Below are positions 1 to 8,619 of a stretch of DNA of 64,000 bases, in pieces. The notes beneath the pieces are model-generated. The model was not told the origin of the DNA and did no database searches. It saw nothing but the letters and a program-made list of their open reading frames with translations. Location of the stretch: the NCBI GenBank assembly GCA_963832245.1, contig CAWHTG010000002.1:1-64000 (forward strand), written 5' to 3'. Source of the DNA: JABDBE01 sp963832245. Lineage in GTDB: Bacteria; Acidobacteriota; Terriglobia; Terriglobales; Acidobacteriaceae. Position 1 is the first letter of the stretch, and each line of letters starts with the position of its first letter. Both the position numbers and the translations under genes were made by a program.

Positions 1-276
1 CAATATGTGCTTAGCGGACGATTGGAGAAGCTCGAGGAAATCGACTACGAGGATGGCGTCAAGGTTGAAGTCGCAATCTCCGCCCAGATGACAAATCTCG
101 CTACGGGGCTGACCGTTTGGTCCAACGCTGTTTCGGAGGTAGGAGACGTAAATAAGCGCGATGTCCCAGCGGTGGTTTCTGAAATGAACCGTACGATGGA
201 ACGGGCGATCGAGAAGCTGTTGAGTCCAATGCCTGCAGATGTGGCGACTGGCCCCACGGCAGCTGAGCGAAACTAA
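1..276 (+). CDS. ABC-type transport auxiliary lipoprotein, C-terminal part
   Basis: The reading frame is open from the first base of the window, so the gene is cut at its 5' end and only about 91 residues are visible. The segment has alternating hydrophobic strands, a TGLTVWSN core and a final amphipathic helix, and ends in a polar Ala/Pro tail. This resembles the end of the PqiC/LptE-like auxiliary component of MlaE/MCE-type lipid ABC transporters, where the protein is an outer-membrane-anchored lipoprotein. The family call is from pattern memory on a fragment. The lipobox and the rest of the operon would lie to the left of the window. Any other small periplasmic protein with this fold remains possible. 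Confidence 0.5.
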   Translation, partial: QYVLSGRLEKLEEIDYEDGVKVEVAISAQMTNLATGLTVWSNAVSEVGDVNKRDVPAVVSEMNRTMERAIEKLLSPMPADVATGPTAAERN

Positions 277-381
277 ACATCCGACCGTTGGAGGCACTCT
301 GCCTCAAGTAACTTTCGCCAGAGTCCGGAGGCCCCATCTGTGCTTGTTCCTCGTTGTCGCTATCGATTGAAGGAGTTTGTA

Positions 382-564
382 GTGAACTTGTTCAGACACT
401 ATGGTCTCGGTTTTCGCGCGGCTGAGTGGCGCGCGTTAGCAATGGTCATTTCACTCGCTCTCGTGCCGGGCATTGCCTTATTAGAACTTGTCATCTGGCT
501 CCTTACACCCGAACCCGACAAAGACGAGAGCGAGAGAGATTATTGGCGCACACATGGAGCGTAA
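382..564 (+). CDS. Small single-pass membrane protein, unknown
   Basis: I chose the GTG at 382 over the in-frame GTG at 340 because a good Shine-Dalgarno (GAAGGAG, 369-375) lies six bases before it. The product is 60 residues: a short basic start (MNLFRHYGLGF), one hydrophobic helix around residues 22-40 (AMVISLALVPGIALLELVIW) and a charged C-terminus rich in Asp/Glu. It is probably an inner-membrane protein. No family is recognised. It follows the transporter lipoprotein gene by about 100 bases and precedes the secreted helical protein gene on the same strand, so a shared transcript is possible. Confidence 0.5.
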   Translation: MNLFRHYGLGFRAAEWRALAMVISLALVPGIALLELVIWLLTPEPDKDESERDYWRTHGA

Positions 565-718
565 ACGTGTTGTGAGCACGCAGGAAATCAGACCTGCTCG
601 TTTGAGCGATACGTGATGCTGCTCGATTGGAATCGTACATGCTGAAGAGTCCATGTTGTTGAGAGTCTGGGCAGCAGTGGCGCCCAACCCCAGTTTCGCC
701 CTACAGGAAGGAAACCCC

Positions 719-1252
719 GTGATCCACAATAAAGTTTTTGTGACCACTCTGATGTTAATTGCGTTTGCAGCGACAAATTCGGTATTGGCGCAGAATTCGC
801 CGTCGGCCAAGAAGAATGCGACCAGTTCGATCGCAAACGACGCCTCCCAACCAAACTCTGACGACTTCATCGAACTTTTGCGCAAAGATGTAAGGTCACA
901 GAAGAAGCAAATCATTGCTGAGAATATGGACCTAAGCGATGCTGAGGCGGAGAAGTTTTGGCCGGTCTACGATCAATATGCCGCGGAGCTCTCCAGGATC
1001 TACAACACGAAAATTGCCCTGCTGAACGACTATGCCGAAAGCTACAGCAGCATGACCGGTGAGCAAGCCGAGAATTACATCCGCAAGCGCGCTGAGGTTG
1101 AACAGTCAATTATGCAGCTGAGATTGAAATACATGCCTGCGTTCCGCAAAGTGCTCTCCGGCAGGGAAACCGCATTGTTTTATCAACTGGACTGGCGGCT
1201 GGGTTTAGCAATCGACGTAGAACTGGTGCAAGTGCCGCTAATCAACCAATAA
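719..1252 (+). CDS. Secreted helical protein, Spy/CpxP-like, unknown function
   Basis: The GTG at 719 is preferred: it follows an AGGAAGG ribosome site and begins a clean signal peptide (hydrophobic core LMLIAFAATNSVLA, cleavage expected after ALAQ-type residues near position 24). The mature protein is a low-complexity linker followed by long amphipathic helices with the pattern LSDAEAEKFWPVYDQY, a motif common in small periplasmic Spy/CpxP-like or LTXXQ-like proteins of Acidobacteriota and Bacteroidota. Such proteins are thought to act as periplasmic chaperones or stress sensors, but function is not shown here. About 177 residues. A strong hairpin terminator follows at 1291. Confidence 0.6.
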   Translation: MIHNKVFVTTLMLIAFAATNSVLAQNSPSAKKNATSSIANDASQPNSDDFIELLRKDVRSQKKQIIAENMDLSDAEAEKFWPVYDQYAAELSRIYNTKIALLNDYAESYSSMTGEQAENYIRKRAEVEQSIMQLRLKYMPAFRKVLSGRETALFYQLDWRLGLAIDVELVQVPLINQ

Positions 1253-1290
1253 TCGACACCGTTCTGAATGCATTTCGCAATGATGAAGCC

Positions 1291-1328
1291 TCCCGCATGG
1301 ACTGGCACGACATGCGGGACCTTTTCTT
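1291..1328 (+). terminator. Intrinsic terminator after the secreted protein gene
   Basis: The arms TCCCGCATG (1291-1299) and CATGCGGGA (1311-1319) form a perfect 9-bp stem around an 11-base loop and are followed by CCTTTTCTT. It lies 38 bases past the stop codon at 1252. Confidence 0.75.
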
Positions 1329-1329
1329 G

Positions 1330-1691
1330 CCGTGCTCTTGCTCGGCGTCATGTCCAGCAATGTTCGCCGTAATCATTAACCATCGTTGGCTGGAATTTCA
1401 AGAAAACCAACTTCCAAGGCAGAGTCCTGTGGCACACGGTGTCAAGTGTCACGTTAGGTGGTGTAAATTAGCAGGCGCACCAGCGCACGCGGGCAACCCC
1501 GCAAATCTGGTGAGCTCAGCGGTCGCGCACGATCCTCGAGTTCCTTCCCGCCAAACCCGACGCTTTGCGCGGCCTCCGCATTGCATCATCCGATACAATC
1601 TATCCGGTGTTGTTAACCGATGCTTCATCGGCGGCAGAGCGAAGCTCGGGAGATTTTCACTTGACTTTCCTTCCGATCGAGGCGCGTCGTT
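1330..1691. other. Non-coding stretch upstream of the FixJ-like gene
   Basis: No convincing gene is seen. An open frame runs through on the plus strand, but it begins before the terminator hairpin, is rich in Arg/Cys/Pro and has no ribosome site. The stretch probably carries the promoter of the regulator at 1692, but no clear -35/-10 pair or sigma-54 site was found by eye. Confidence 0.4.
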
Positions 1692-2312
1692 ATGAGCACG
1701 CAGGATGTGCCAACCGTATTAATTGTCGATGATGATAGAGATGTGCGTGAATCTCTCCAGGAGCTGCTGGAGTCCGTCGGCTTGCAATCTAAGTCTTTCG
1801 GAACTGCACAGGAGTTCTTGTCGAGTCCGCGCAGTGATGGCCCCAGTTGCCTAATTCTTGACGTGAGACTACCCGGCATTAGCGGCTTGGAGCTTCAGCA
1901 CGAACTGAAAAGAGGGAAAGTAAGCATTCCAATCATCTTTCTCACAGCACATGCAGACGTTCCGATGTCGGTCAAGGCCATGAAGTCTGGCGCTGTTGAG
2001 TTTCTCACGAAACCATTCAGGCAACAGGATTTGCTCGATGCGGTTCAGCGATCGCTCACTCGAGATCGCATCGTCCGCGAAAAGCAGCGAGACACTGCTG
2101 AACTCCGACAGCGCTACAACACATTAAGCGTCCGGGAACGCGAGGTGATGAGCCTTGTCGTTTCCGGGCTGCTTAACAAGCAAATTGCGGCGGAACTCGG
2201 TGCCAGCGAAGCCACCGTCAAAATGCATCGCAGCCAAGTAATGAAAAAGATGCAGGCGAAATCGTTACCTGAACTTGTCAGAATGGCGGACAAGCTCAAG
2301 TCCATCACATAG
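1692..2312 (+). CDS. FixJ/NarL-family response regulator (receiver + LuxR HTH)
   Basis: 206 residues in the standard FixJ layout. Residues 8-120 form a receiver with the acidic triad D13-D15, phosphoacceptor D57 (ILDVRLPG), switch threonine T85 (FLTAHAD) and K107 (TKPF). Residues about 140-200 form a LuxR-type helix-turn-helix (LSVREREVMSLVVSGLLNKQIA, then SEATVKMHR). It should be phosphorylated by a histidine kinase and bind DNA as a dimer. The FixL-like kinase at 5623 is a plausible partner but is 3.3 kb away with other genes between, so pairing is inferred from family logic only. Start ATG at 1692 is the only good one. Confidence 0.93.
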   Translation: MSTQDVPTVLIVDDDRDVRESLQELLESVGLQSKSFGTAQEFLSSPRSDGPSCLILDVRLPGISGLELQHELKRGKVSIPIIFLTAHADVPMSVKAMKSGAVEFLTKPFRQQDLLDAVQRSLTRDRIVREKQRDTAELRQRYNTLSVREREVMSLVVSGLLNKQIAAELGASEATVKMHRSQVMKKMQAKSLPELVRMADKLKSIT

Positions 2313-2415
2313 CCGACTTTGCGCGAATCGATGTTTCCCTCGCCACCTCAGGTTTTGCCGAGCACGCAGCCTCTGTCTAAGAAGCTCAACGGCAAGAAGC
2401 TACCAGAACAAGAAC

Positions 2416-2435
2416 GCCGGGCTGGTTGGCCCGGC
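2416..2435. terminator. Hairpin between convergent genes
   Basis: GCCGGGC (2416-2422), six-base loop, GCCCGGC (2429-2435). It lies between the FixJ-like gene (plus strand, ends 2312) and the small minus-strand gene ending at 2516. There is no clear T-tract, so it could be a factor-dependent or bidirectional stop, or simply a palindrome. Confidence 0.4.
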
Positions 2436-2515
2436 TGATTCGTGTTCATCACCTTGCGGGGAAACGACTAGGTTCCGAGGTCCCCGCAGATCGTTTAATT
2501 TCTATCGGTGGCTGC

Positions 2516-2746
2516 TCACATTACCAACGCGAGATCCTCCAGCTCCCTTTGCAGCACGGGGATCGAGCAGCCTGACCTCTCGACCCGGCCCACGGCGTCT
2601 CGGGCTGCCCCGGGCGACGCCCCGAAACCGCGTCCCATCAGGAACAGCTGAAGTAGTTCGGCAGCCTCGCGCGAGTCGATCAGTACATCGTTAGTCAGAT
2701 CGTTCCGTAAAGCCGTCAATTCCGCACTCGAGAATGTATCTTTCAT
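2516..2746 (-). CDS. Small conserved-looking protein, 76 residues, unknown
   Basis: The start ATG at 2746 is set by an almost ideal Shine-Dalgarno: the minus strand reads GGAGGTGAT then seven bases then ATG (site at 2754-2762 on the plus strand). The product begins MKDTFSSAELTALRNDL, is predicted mainly helical, and contains a REAAELLQLFLMGRGFG helix pair. No signal peptide, membrane segment or known domain is visible. It is the last of three small minus-strand genes (3315-3097, 2943-2824, 2746-2516) that form a run with short gaps and good ribosome sites, so they may be co-expressed. Function unknown. Confidence 0.6.
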   Translation of the reverse strand: MKDTFSSAELTALRNDLTNDVLIDSREAAELLQLFLMGRGFGASPGAARDAVGRVERSGCSIPVLQRELEDLALVM

Positions 2747-2823
2747 GGCCGTTATCACCTCCGACTTCGACCTTCACCCTACCTGTCCACCCGCAAGATC
2801 AACCGACAAGACACGTGTTGGAG

Positions 2824-2943
2824 CTAGGCCGACTTCTTAGTCGGCGGGCAGAACTCTATGATCTTTCCGCAGTGCAGCGGAGGGGCACACTTCAACGGTT
2901 TCCGAAAGTTCTTCGGTACATAAAACTCAATTACCTTTGCCAT
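2824..2943 (-). CDS. 39-residue micro-protein, MAKVIEFY... family, unknown
   Basis: A short frame starts at ATG 2943 and stops at TAG 2826-2824. The minus strand has AAGAGGTGG a few bases before the ATG, a good ribosome site. The product begins MAKVIEFYVPKNFRK and ends in KKSA. It carries two similar halves: VIEFYVP near residue 4 and IIEFCPP near residue 29, plus two Cys residues (C20 and C25, with a third at C32). Small basic proteins with this VIEF repeat pattern are, as far as I recall, common next to response regulators in Acidobacteriota, but no function is known to me. Real-gene status rests on the ribosome site and the internal repeat. Confidence 0.55.
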   Translation of the reverse strand: MAKVIEFYVPKNFRKPLKCAPPLHCGKIIEFCPPTKKSA

Positions 2944-3096
2944 GACCACCTCTTGCTCGATGAGCCCCTTTGGCGGGGCTGGGATGCAATTCAGCCTTCA
3001 GATTCCGATGGCCCTACCAAACCCATCCGCATTGACAACGCACGGAATCGCACAATCGGAGCTTGTGCAAGAGTGCTTTGCAAATGGCGCATGATC

Positions 3097-3315
3097 TCAT
3101 CCACATAGGTTTCCCTCGAGGATCGCGCGAGAACCGGTTGGCGTCCGTCTTTCCAAATCCTTCAAGCGACGTGCGCCTTTTGCCAACATAGCCCAGGCCA
3201 GTGCTTTCAGGTCCGGATCCACAGAGTTCGTAGCCCTTAGCAGTTCCTTGCCTGCGTCTTGCTGTCCGAACCTGCACCACATCACTCCACAAAGAAACAC
3301 GTAGTTGCCGTCCAT
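3097..3315 (-). CDS. Small protein with HEAT/TPR-like helix pair, unknown
   Basis: The start ATG at 3315 (MDGNYVFLCGVMWCRF) is preferred to the upstream frame opening because GGAGAGGAGG precedes it at normal spacing. The product is 72 residues with two Cys early on and the helix-turn-helix-repeat-like stretch AGKELLRATNSVDPDLKAL, reminiscent of one HEAT or TPR unit. It is the first of a run of three small minus-strand genes. No domain can be named with confidence and no partner is obvious. Confidence 0.5.
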   Translation of the reverse strand: MDGNYVFLCGVMWCRFGQQDAGKELLRATNSVDPDLKALAWAMLAKGARRLKDLERRTPTGSRAILEGNLCG

Positions 3316-3850
3316 TTCCGTTTCCTCCTCTCCAGCGCCGAGGAACATCAGTGGTAGCCCAGCACTATGTTGCAACGACCTCTTGCGCTGTCCAACTGCA
3401 ATCCAACTGCCAACAGCAGCCCGTTCAAAAGAAAGACCGCTGTCTCGTCAGAATCTGGTCGACCTCATCGTATGAGTGATTACAGAGACGCTGCGGCGCG
3501 AGATTGCAGTGTGAATGCCGATTTCCAGGACACGAGGAATCGGTTCGGGGTCGGAAACTAACTCGCAGTACCTATCGTGCCCATCCAATTGCGTGCCATG
3601 AAATTCATAGCCACAAACCACGCTCCTCTAAATTGGGCCGACGCTCATTCTTGCAATTGCGTGACAAGCCAGATGACACTTGACGCAAGAGGCACGCGGA
3701 TGACACTGACCGGCTCGGCATGTGTTAGTCGCGCCGCGAAATTGTCCCCTCACCAAACTATCGAAAGTAGGGGTCTAATCGACCAAAGTCTGGATGCTTT
3801 AGCCGAAAGCGAGATTGCCTCAACAGTCGCGGTCGCGCTAACCTCGGGTC
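3316..3850. other. 535-base non-coding region with a spaced direct repeat
   Basis: No gene is supported. The region separates the divergent small-gene run from the receiver gene at 3851, so it should hold promoters for both. GATGACACT occurs twice at 3672-3680 and 3699-3707, 27 bases apart (close to two-and-a-half helical turns), a spacing often used by dimeric regulators. No sigma-54 consensus was recognised. Confidence 0.4.
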
Positions 3851-4228
3851 ATGCCGGTGGACCGAATGTCCAAACTAATAGCAATCATTGATGACGACGA
3901 GGCCATGCAAGATTCACTGCGCGACCTGATGGAAGCGGCTGGACTGGTCGCACGGTGTTTCGGATCCGCGGAAGAATTTCTCGAATCCGATTTGCATCGT
4001 AAGGCTGCGTGCTTGATCGTTGATGTCCGCATGCCGAAGATGTCGGGTCTGCAGTTGCAGGCCAAGCTGAAGGAAGAGGAATCCAACGTTCCGATCATCT
4101 TCATCACCGCTCATGGAGACGCCAGGATGAGAATTCGAGCGATGAGAGAGGGTGCAGTCGAGTTCCTTTCAAAACCGTTCGATCATCAACTGTTGCTCAA
4201 AAGGGTCCGTGCTGCATTTGATATGTGA
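3851..4228 (+). CDS. Stand-alone receiver protein of a split NtrC-type module (copy 1)
   Basis: 125 residues, a receiver domain with no output domain. Visible key residues: acidic patch D14-D16, phosphoacceptor D58 (VDVRMPKMSG), T86 (FITAHGD) and K108 (SKPF). It is FixJ-receiver-like. The start could also be the ATG at 3866 (MSKLIAI). It lies 50 bases before a sigma-54 AAA+/Fis activator that lacks a receiver, so the two genes together have the parts of one NtrC-class regulator. I infer that phosphorylated receiver controls the activator in trans. A close paralogue of the pair occurs at 10907-12403. Confidence 0.88.
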   Translation: MPVDRMSKLIAIIDDDEAMQDSLRDLMEAAGLVARCFGSAEEFLESDLHRKAACLIVDVRMPKMSGLQLQAKLKEEESNVPIIFITAHGDARMRIRAMREGAVEFLSKPFDHQLLLKRVRAAFDM

Positions 4229-4278
4229 GCAACCTCGGTTATTACGGTCGCGTGGGGAGCCTTAAGTGAGAGGTTTCT

Positions 4279-5340
4279 GTGGGAAATCATGCAATAGTCA
4301 CGAACCCCGGGCCGGATCAGGCCGAGCGTACATTCGAGAGGATCATCGGCAATAGCGCCGCCCTGGAATCTGTTCTCGAACAAGTAGAACAGGTGGCTTG
4401 CACTGATTCGACTGTCCTCATCGAGGGGGAAACCGGCACAGGAAAAGAACTCATTGCTCACGCCATTCACATTGCAAGTCAACGCTGCGGCCGTGCCTTT
4501 ATCAAGCTGAACTGCGCGGCCATTCCTCTGGATCTTCTCGAAAGCGAGTTGTTCGGTCACGAAAAGGGTGCTTTTACCGGTGCGATTGCGCAGAAGATCG
4601 GCCGCTTCGAAATGGCTGACAAAGGCACGCTGTTCTTGGACGAAGTTGGCGATATCCCCTCGGTGCTGCAGCCGAAGTTGCTGCGTGTGTTGCAGGAGCA
4701 GGAATTCGAGCGTTTAGGTAGCGGGCGCACGCATAAAGTGGATGTCCGGCTGGTAGCTGCAACCAATCGTAATCTCGTCAAGATGGTCGCTCGCAGCCAA
4801 TTTCGCAGTGATCTGTACTATCGTCTGAACGTCTTCCCGATCGTGTTGCCTGCACTAAGAGAGCGTCGGGAAGACATTCCCGCCCTTGTGACACATTTCG
4901 TGAAGATGTTTAACCGCCGCATGGGAAAGCAAGTCGACAACATTCCTCCTGAAACCATGGCTGCCTTTCAAGGGTATTCCTGGCCTGGCAACATTCGCGA
5001 GTTACAGAACTTGGTGGAGCGCGCGGTGATCCTTTCGCGGGACGGCGTGCTCCCAAACCCACTTCACAAAAAGCAAACAGAGCTCATAATCCCCAGTCTG
5101 CATCGCGCCCGAACGTTCCACTCATCGATGGCTGCCTTGGAAGACTCGGATCGCGGTTTGATTTTGGACACACTTGAGCAGGCCGGCTGGATCGTCGGTG
5201 GACCGCGCGGCGCAGCTGGGAAGCTGGGACTGAAACGAACCACGCTGCTTGCCAAGATGAAAAGGTTGGGTATCTCGCGGCCGATCCCTCAAGAGGGAGC
5301 AGATGTTCTCGGCGAGTCACGTGAGGATGCTCAAGTTTGA
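4279..5340 (+). CDS. Sigma-54-dependent activator, AAA+ and Fis domains, no receiver (copy 1)
   Basis: 353 residues, starting at GTG 4279. Residues 20-255 are a sigma-54-interacting AAA+ domain: Walker A GETGTGKE (50-57), the sigma-54 contact loop GAFTGA (97-102), Walker B with D122-E123 (TLFLDEVGD) and the arginine-finger region SDLYYRLNV. Residues about 285-335 are a Fis-type helix-turn-helix (AAGKLGLKRTTLLAKMKRLG), most like the FhlA/NtrC C-terminus. The N-terminus is only about 20 residues, so no sensory domain is fused. It should open sigma-54 promoters when licensed by a partner, most likely the receiver encoded just upstream. A 378-base tract is identical to the copy at 11342. Confidence 0.92.
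   Translation: MGNHAIVTNPGPDQAERTFERIIGNSAALESVLEQVEQVACTDSTVLIEGETGTGKELIAHAIHIASQRCGRAFIKLNCAAIPLDLLESELFGHEKGAFTGAIAQKIGRFEMADKGTLFLDEVGDIPSVLQPKLLRVLQEQEFERLGSGRTHKVDVRLVAATNRNLVKMVARSQFRSDLYYRLNVFPIVLPALRERREDIPALVTHFVKMFNRRMGKQVDNIPPETMAAFQGYSWPGNIRELQNLVERAVILSRDGVLPNPLHKKQTELIIPSLHRARTFHSSMAALEDSDRGLILDTLEQAGWIVGGPRGAAGKLGLKRTTLLAKMKRLGISRPIPQEGADVLGESREDAQV
4914..5291 (+). repeat. 378-bp tract identical to 11977-12354
   Basis: Reading the two activator genes side by side, this tract is base-for-base the same as 11977-12354, while flanking coding sequence differs at many third positions. A second identical patch is 4354-4439 with 11417-11502. The pattern suggests recent gene conversion between the paralogues. 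Confidence 0.8.
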
Positions 5341-5622
5341 AGGGTCACTGAGCAACGCCGTCAAATGAGCGTCAAAGGTTAGCAAGCACGGACGGCTGGA
5401 CCAGTAACCGCTAAATCGACACGATTCTGGTAGCGTTCGGTCGGCGCTTTGCCGGTCGGGTCCCAAGCCGCCGACATTAGTACAATATCTGCGAACCGTG
5501 CATCCGGAAGGTCCGGAGTCCAAAATTGAGGCGACATATGGCAAGCAGCGAACATTCAGTTTCTCAATGAGGTGCGCGAGCGACGGTCAGCTCACAAGAC
5601 CGCGGCATAGTGACTGCTCAAA

Positions 5623-8619
5623 ATGGACATTGATCAATCTACCGAGATCCTCCGCCTACGTGCAACAGTCAGGGATCTTCTGGCGCTTTCGATCATCCCG
5701 GAGGCGTGGGTGGCGAGAGAGCCCCCTGCCATTGCCGCCGACCTCGCCGATTTGCTGATCGGATCGCTCAAGCTGGATTTTGCTTTTGTGCGTTTGTGCG
5801 ATCCAACAGGGTGCCAGGCGGTCGAGGTGACGCGGGGTGATTGCTGGAAGGGATTTCCTGAATGGCTGCACCAACGCTTCGTCAGGCTCGGTCAAGACTC
5901 TCGAACGGAAATCGTGACCAATGTTGGCGGGGTCGAGAAATCCTACTGCGGTGTTGTAATTCCTATTGGAGTAAACAGCGAGCGCGGTCTCATTGCGGCG
6001 GCGTCCAATCGTTCTAACTTCCCCGACCAGATCGATCAGCAACTGCTTTCCGTGGCTGCGAATAATGCCGCGACAGCATTTCAGAACGCACGCGTTATCA
6101 ATGAGCTGCGTACCGCCCAAAAAGCGTTGCGCGACCAAGAGCAAGAGCTTTGCAAGGCCCACGACGGTTTAGACATTAAGGTGGCGGAACGAACCTCGGA
6201 ACTGCGCACGGACGTAGAACACCGAATCATCCGTCCCAGTGGCGAACTGCGCACGGTGCATAGTCAGGGCGATCTGAAGAAAGACGCGTCGGGGAGGCCC
6301 TGCCAAATGTTCGGTACGGTCCAGGACATTACTGACCGCAAGCGCACGCTAGACAAACTCCGCGAACAGGAAGCAGAGCTACAACAGATCGTGGACCTTG
6401 CCCCTCAACTCGTGACGGTGTTCGGCCCCCACCGCGAACGCCTTTATGCCAACCGTATTTTGCTCGACTACCTCGGCATTAGTCTTGATGAGTGGCGCCA
6501 GAGACCGGATAGCATTGAGTTCCTTCATCCCGATGACAGGGAACGGGTGCATGCTCATTCTGATCGTGCTCTGTCTAGTGGCGCTCCTTACGAGCTGGAG
6601 TTCCGAGTGCGCAAGAGCAGCGGAAACTATCGCTGGTTTTTGACTCGTTTCAGTCCAGTGCGCGACGATAAGGGACAGATCATGCGGTGGTATGTTGCGG
6701 CTACCGACATAGAAGATCGCAAACGCGCCGAGGAGGCGCTTCAACAAAGCCAATTTTATCTCGCTGAGGGGCAGCGCCTTGCCCATATCGGCAGCTGGGC
6801 ATTCGACGCTACCGGATTCAGTTACTGGTCCTCCGAGTTGTTTCGGATCTATGGTCTTGATCCGGTTGGCAAGCCGCCAACAGTAGACGAATATTTGGTT
6901 CTTGTACACCCGGAAGATCGTGCGTTCATGAAACAAGGCATTGCGAAAATGTTGGATGACCATCTTGCATTCGACTTCACAAAACGAATTGTGCGGCCTG
7001 ACGGAGAGATTCGTCACGTACGTTGTGTGGGCGTTCCGGTCACGCAAGAGGGGATTTTCCAGGGCTTCCTTGGGACAGGGATGGATGTCACCGAGCACGA
7101 GCTTCTCACTCAGGAACTCCGGCGCCGGGAAGCATACCTGGAGAAAGCTCAACGGCTCAGTCAAACGGGCAGCTTCGGGTGGAGACCTGACAGCGGAGAG
7201 ATTGTCTGGTCAGACGAAACCTATCGCATCTTCGAGTACGACCACGTGGTGAAGCCAACAATAGATTTAGCGGTGCAGCGCGTCCATCCCGACGACCGGC
7301 CCGACTTTCTGAAGGTCATCGACAGTGCCTCTGCGGGGGCGACACAGTTCGAGCATACCTATCGTGTGCTGCTGCCTGACGGGAGTGTTAAGCACGTCCA
7401 CGCCCTGGCCCACGCATTACAAGATTCATCCGGCAACCGCGAGTTTGTCGGGGCGGTGACCGACGTTACGTCGATCAAGCGAGCAGAAGAGGAACTCCGC
7501 ACAAGCGAAGCGTACTTGGCGGAAGCGCAGAGGCTGAGCCAAACCGGCAGCTGGGCCTGGAGTCCAGACCGGGATATCAGATACTGGTCGGAGGAATGCT
7601 ACCGCGTTCTGAGTTTCGACCCACAAGATGGTTTCCCCCGACCCGAAGACTTCTTTCAGCGGCTTCATCCCGACGACCGACCCGGCTTCAGGGAGCTAAT
7701 CCAGACGGCTATCCGGGAGAAGGCAGAGTGGGAGACGGACTACCGCATTGTGCATCCGGATGGCCGCGTCAGGGACATTCACGTCGTAGGTCATCCTGTT
7801 CTGAGCACGTCCGGCCATCTCGTTGAATTTGTGGGCACTGTGATCGACGTCACTGAGCGTAAACGGGCTGAGCAAGAACGTGCAAGGCTCCACCAGCTAG
7901 AGGCCGATCTGGCACATACCAATCGTGTGAGCACGTTGGGAGAAATGGCCGCGTCGCTGGCACACGAGATCAAGCAGCCCATCACTGCCGCCATCACCAG
8001 CGCCAACAGCTGCATTGAATGGCTGGCACACGAACCGCCCAATCTTGACCGGGCTCGTGCGGCAGCAGCCAGAATCGATAAGTATGGGAATCGTGCGGCT
8101 GAGATCATCGACCGTATACGTTCGTTCTACAAGAAATCTCCTCCACAACGTGAGTTGGTCGACGTGAACGGAATTATCCACGAAATGCTCACGCTGCTGG
8201 AAGGTGAGGCCTTTCGATCATCGGTTGCCATGCGCACCGACCTCTCCACCGAACTCCCTAAAATCATGGTAGACCGTGTGCAACTGCAGCAGGTGTTCAT
8301 GAACCTCATGCTCAACGCCATCGAAGCCATGAAGGACTCAGGCGGAGAGCTTACCGTGAAGTCGAAACTGCAGGACGGTCAACTCCAGTTCTCGGTCAGC
8401 GACACGGGCGTGGGGTTGCCAACGGAGAAGATGGATCAGATCTTTTCTGCATTCTTCACCACCAAGCCGCAGGGCAGCGGCATGGGGTTGGCCATCAGCC
8501 GTTCGATTGTGGAGTCGCATGGCGGGCACTTGTGGGCAAGCGCCAACAGTGGAGCGGGAGCAACATTTCATTTCACCCTACCGATCCAGGTCACGGAGTC
8601 GTCGCCCTTGGTTGCCTAA
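5623..8619 (+). CDS. FixL-like sensor histidine kinase, GAF-like plus multiple PAS domains
   Basis: 998 residues, no membrane segment, so probably cytoplasmic. Order: GAF-like region (about 15-160), coiled linker, a half PAS (about 200-235), then four PAS_3-type domains each closing with a D-(I/V)-T-(D/E)-R-K-R-like end, then a HisKA helix with H781 (SLAHEIKQPITAAI) and an HATPase with NLMLNAIEAMKDSGG, DTGVGLP and GSGMGLA boxes. The kinase core is of the FixL/NtrB class that usually phosphorylates FixJ-type receivers, matching the receivers at 1692, 3851 and 10907. No haem-binding PAS can be claimed. The first PAS seems to have lost its N-terminal half: the linker ends KVAERTSELR and goes directly into a PAC-like end. 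Confidence 0.92.
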   Translation: MDIDQSTEILRLRATVRDLLALSIIPEAWVAREPPAIAADLADLLIGSLKLDFAFVRLCDPTGCQAVEVTRGDCWKGFPEWLHQRFVRLGQDSRTEIVTNVGGVEKSYCGVVIPIGVNSERGLIAAASNRSNFPDQIDQQLLSVAANNAATAFQNARVINELRTAQKALRDQEQELCKAHDGLDIKVAERTSELRTDVEHRIIRPSGELRTVHSQGDLKKDASGRPCQMFGTVQDITDRKRTLDKLREQEAELQQIVDLAPQLVTVFGPHRERLYANRILLDYLGISLDEWRQRPDSIEFLHPDDRERVHAHSDRALSSGAPYELEFRVRKSSGNYRWFLTRFSPVRDDKGQIMRWYVAATDIEDRKRAEEALQQSQFYLAEGQRLAHIGSWAFDATGFSYWSSELFRIYGLDPVGKPPTVDEYLVLVHPEDRAFMKQGIAKMLDDHLAFDFTKRIVRPDGEIRHVRCVGVPVTQEGIFQGFLGTGMDVTEHELLTQELRRREAYLEKAQRLSQTGSFGWRPDSGEIVWSDETYRIFEYDHVVKPTIDLAVQRVHPDDRPDFLKVIDSASAGATQFEHTYRVLLPDGSVKHVHALAHALQDSSGNREFVGAVTDVTSIKRAEEELRTSEAYLAEAQRLSQTGSWAWSPDRDIRYWSEECYRVLSFDPQDGFPRPEDFFQRLHPDDRPGFRELIQTAIREKAEWETDYRIVHPDGRVRDIHVVGHPVLSTSGHLVEFVGTVIDVTERKRAEQERARLHQLEADLAHTNRVSTLGEMAASLAHEIKQPITAAITSANSCIEWLAHEPPNLDRARAAAARIDKYGNRAAEIIDRIRSFYKKSPPQRELVDVNGIIHEMLTLLEGEAFRSSVAMRTDLSTELPKIMVDRVQLQQVFMNLMLNAIEAMKDSGGELTVKSKLQDGQLQFSVSDTGVGLPTEKMDQIFSAFFTTKPQGSGMGLAISRSIVESHGGHLWASANSGAGATFHFTLPIQVTESSPLVA

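Noticed and set aside
1297..1695. 132-residue plus-strand open frame before the FixJ-like gene
   Set aside because: It starts within a terminator hairpin, has no ribosome site, and its Arg/Cys/Pro-rich product resembles no family.
6379..7164. 261-residue minus-strand frame inside the FixL-like kinase gene
   Set aside because: Antisense shadow of a clear multi-PAS coding region.
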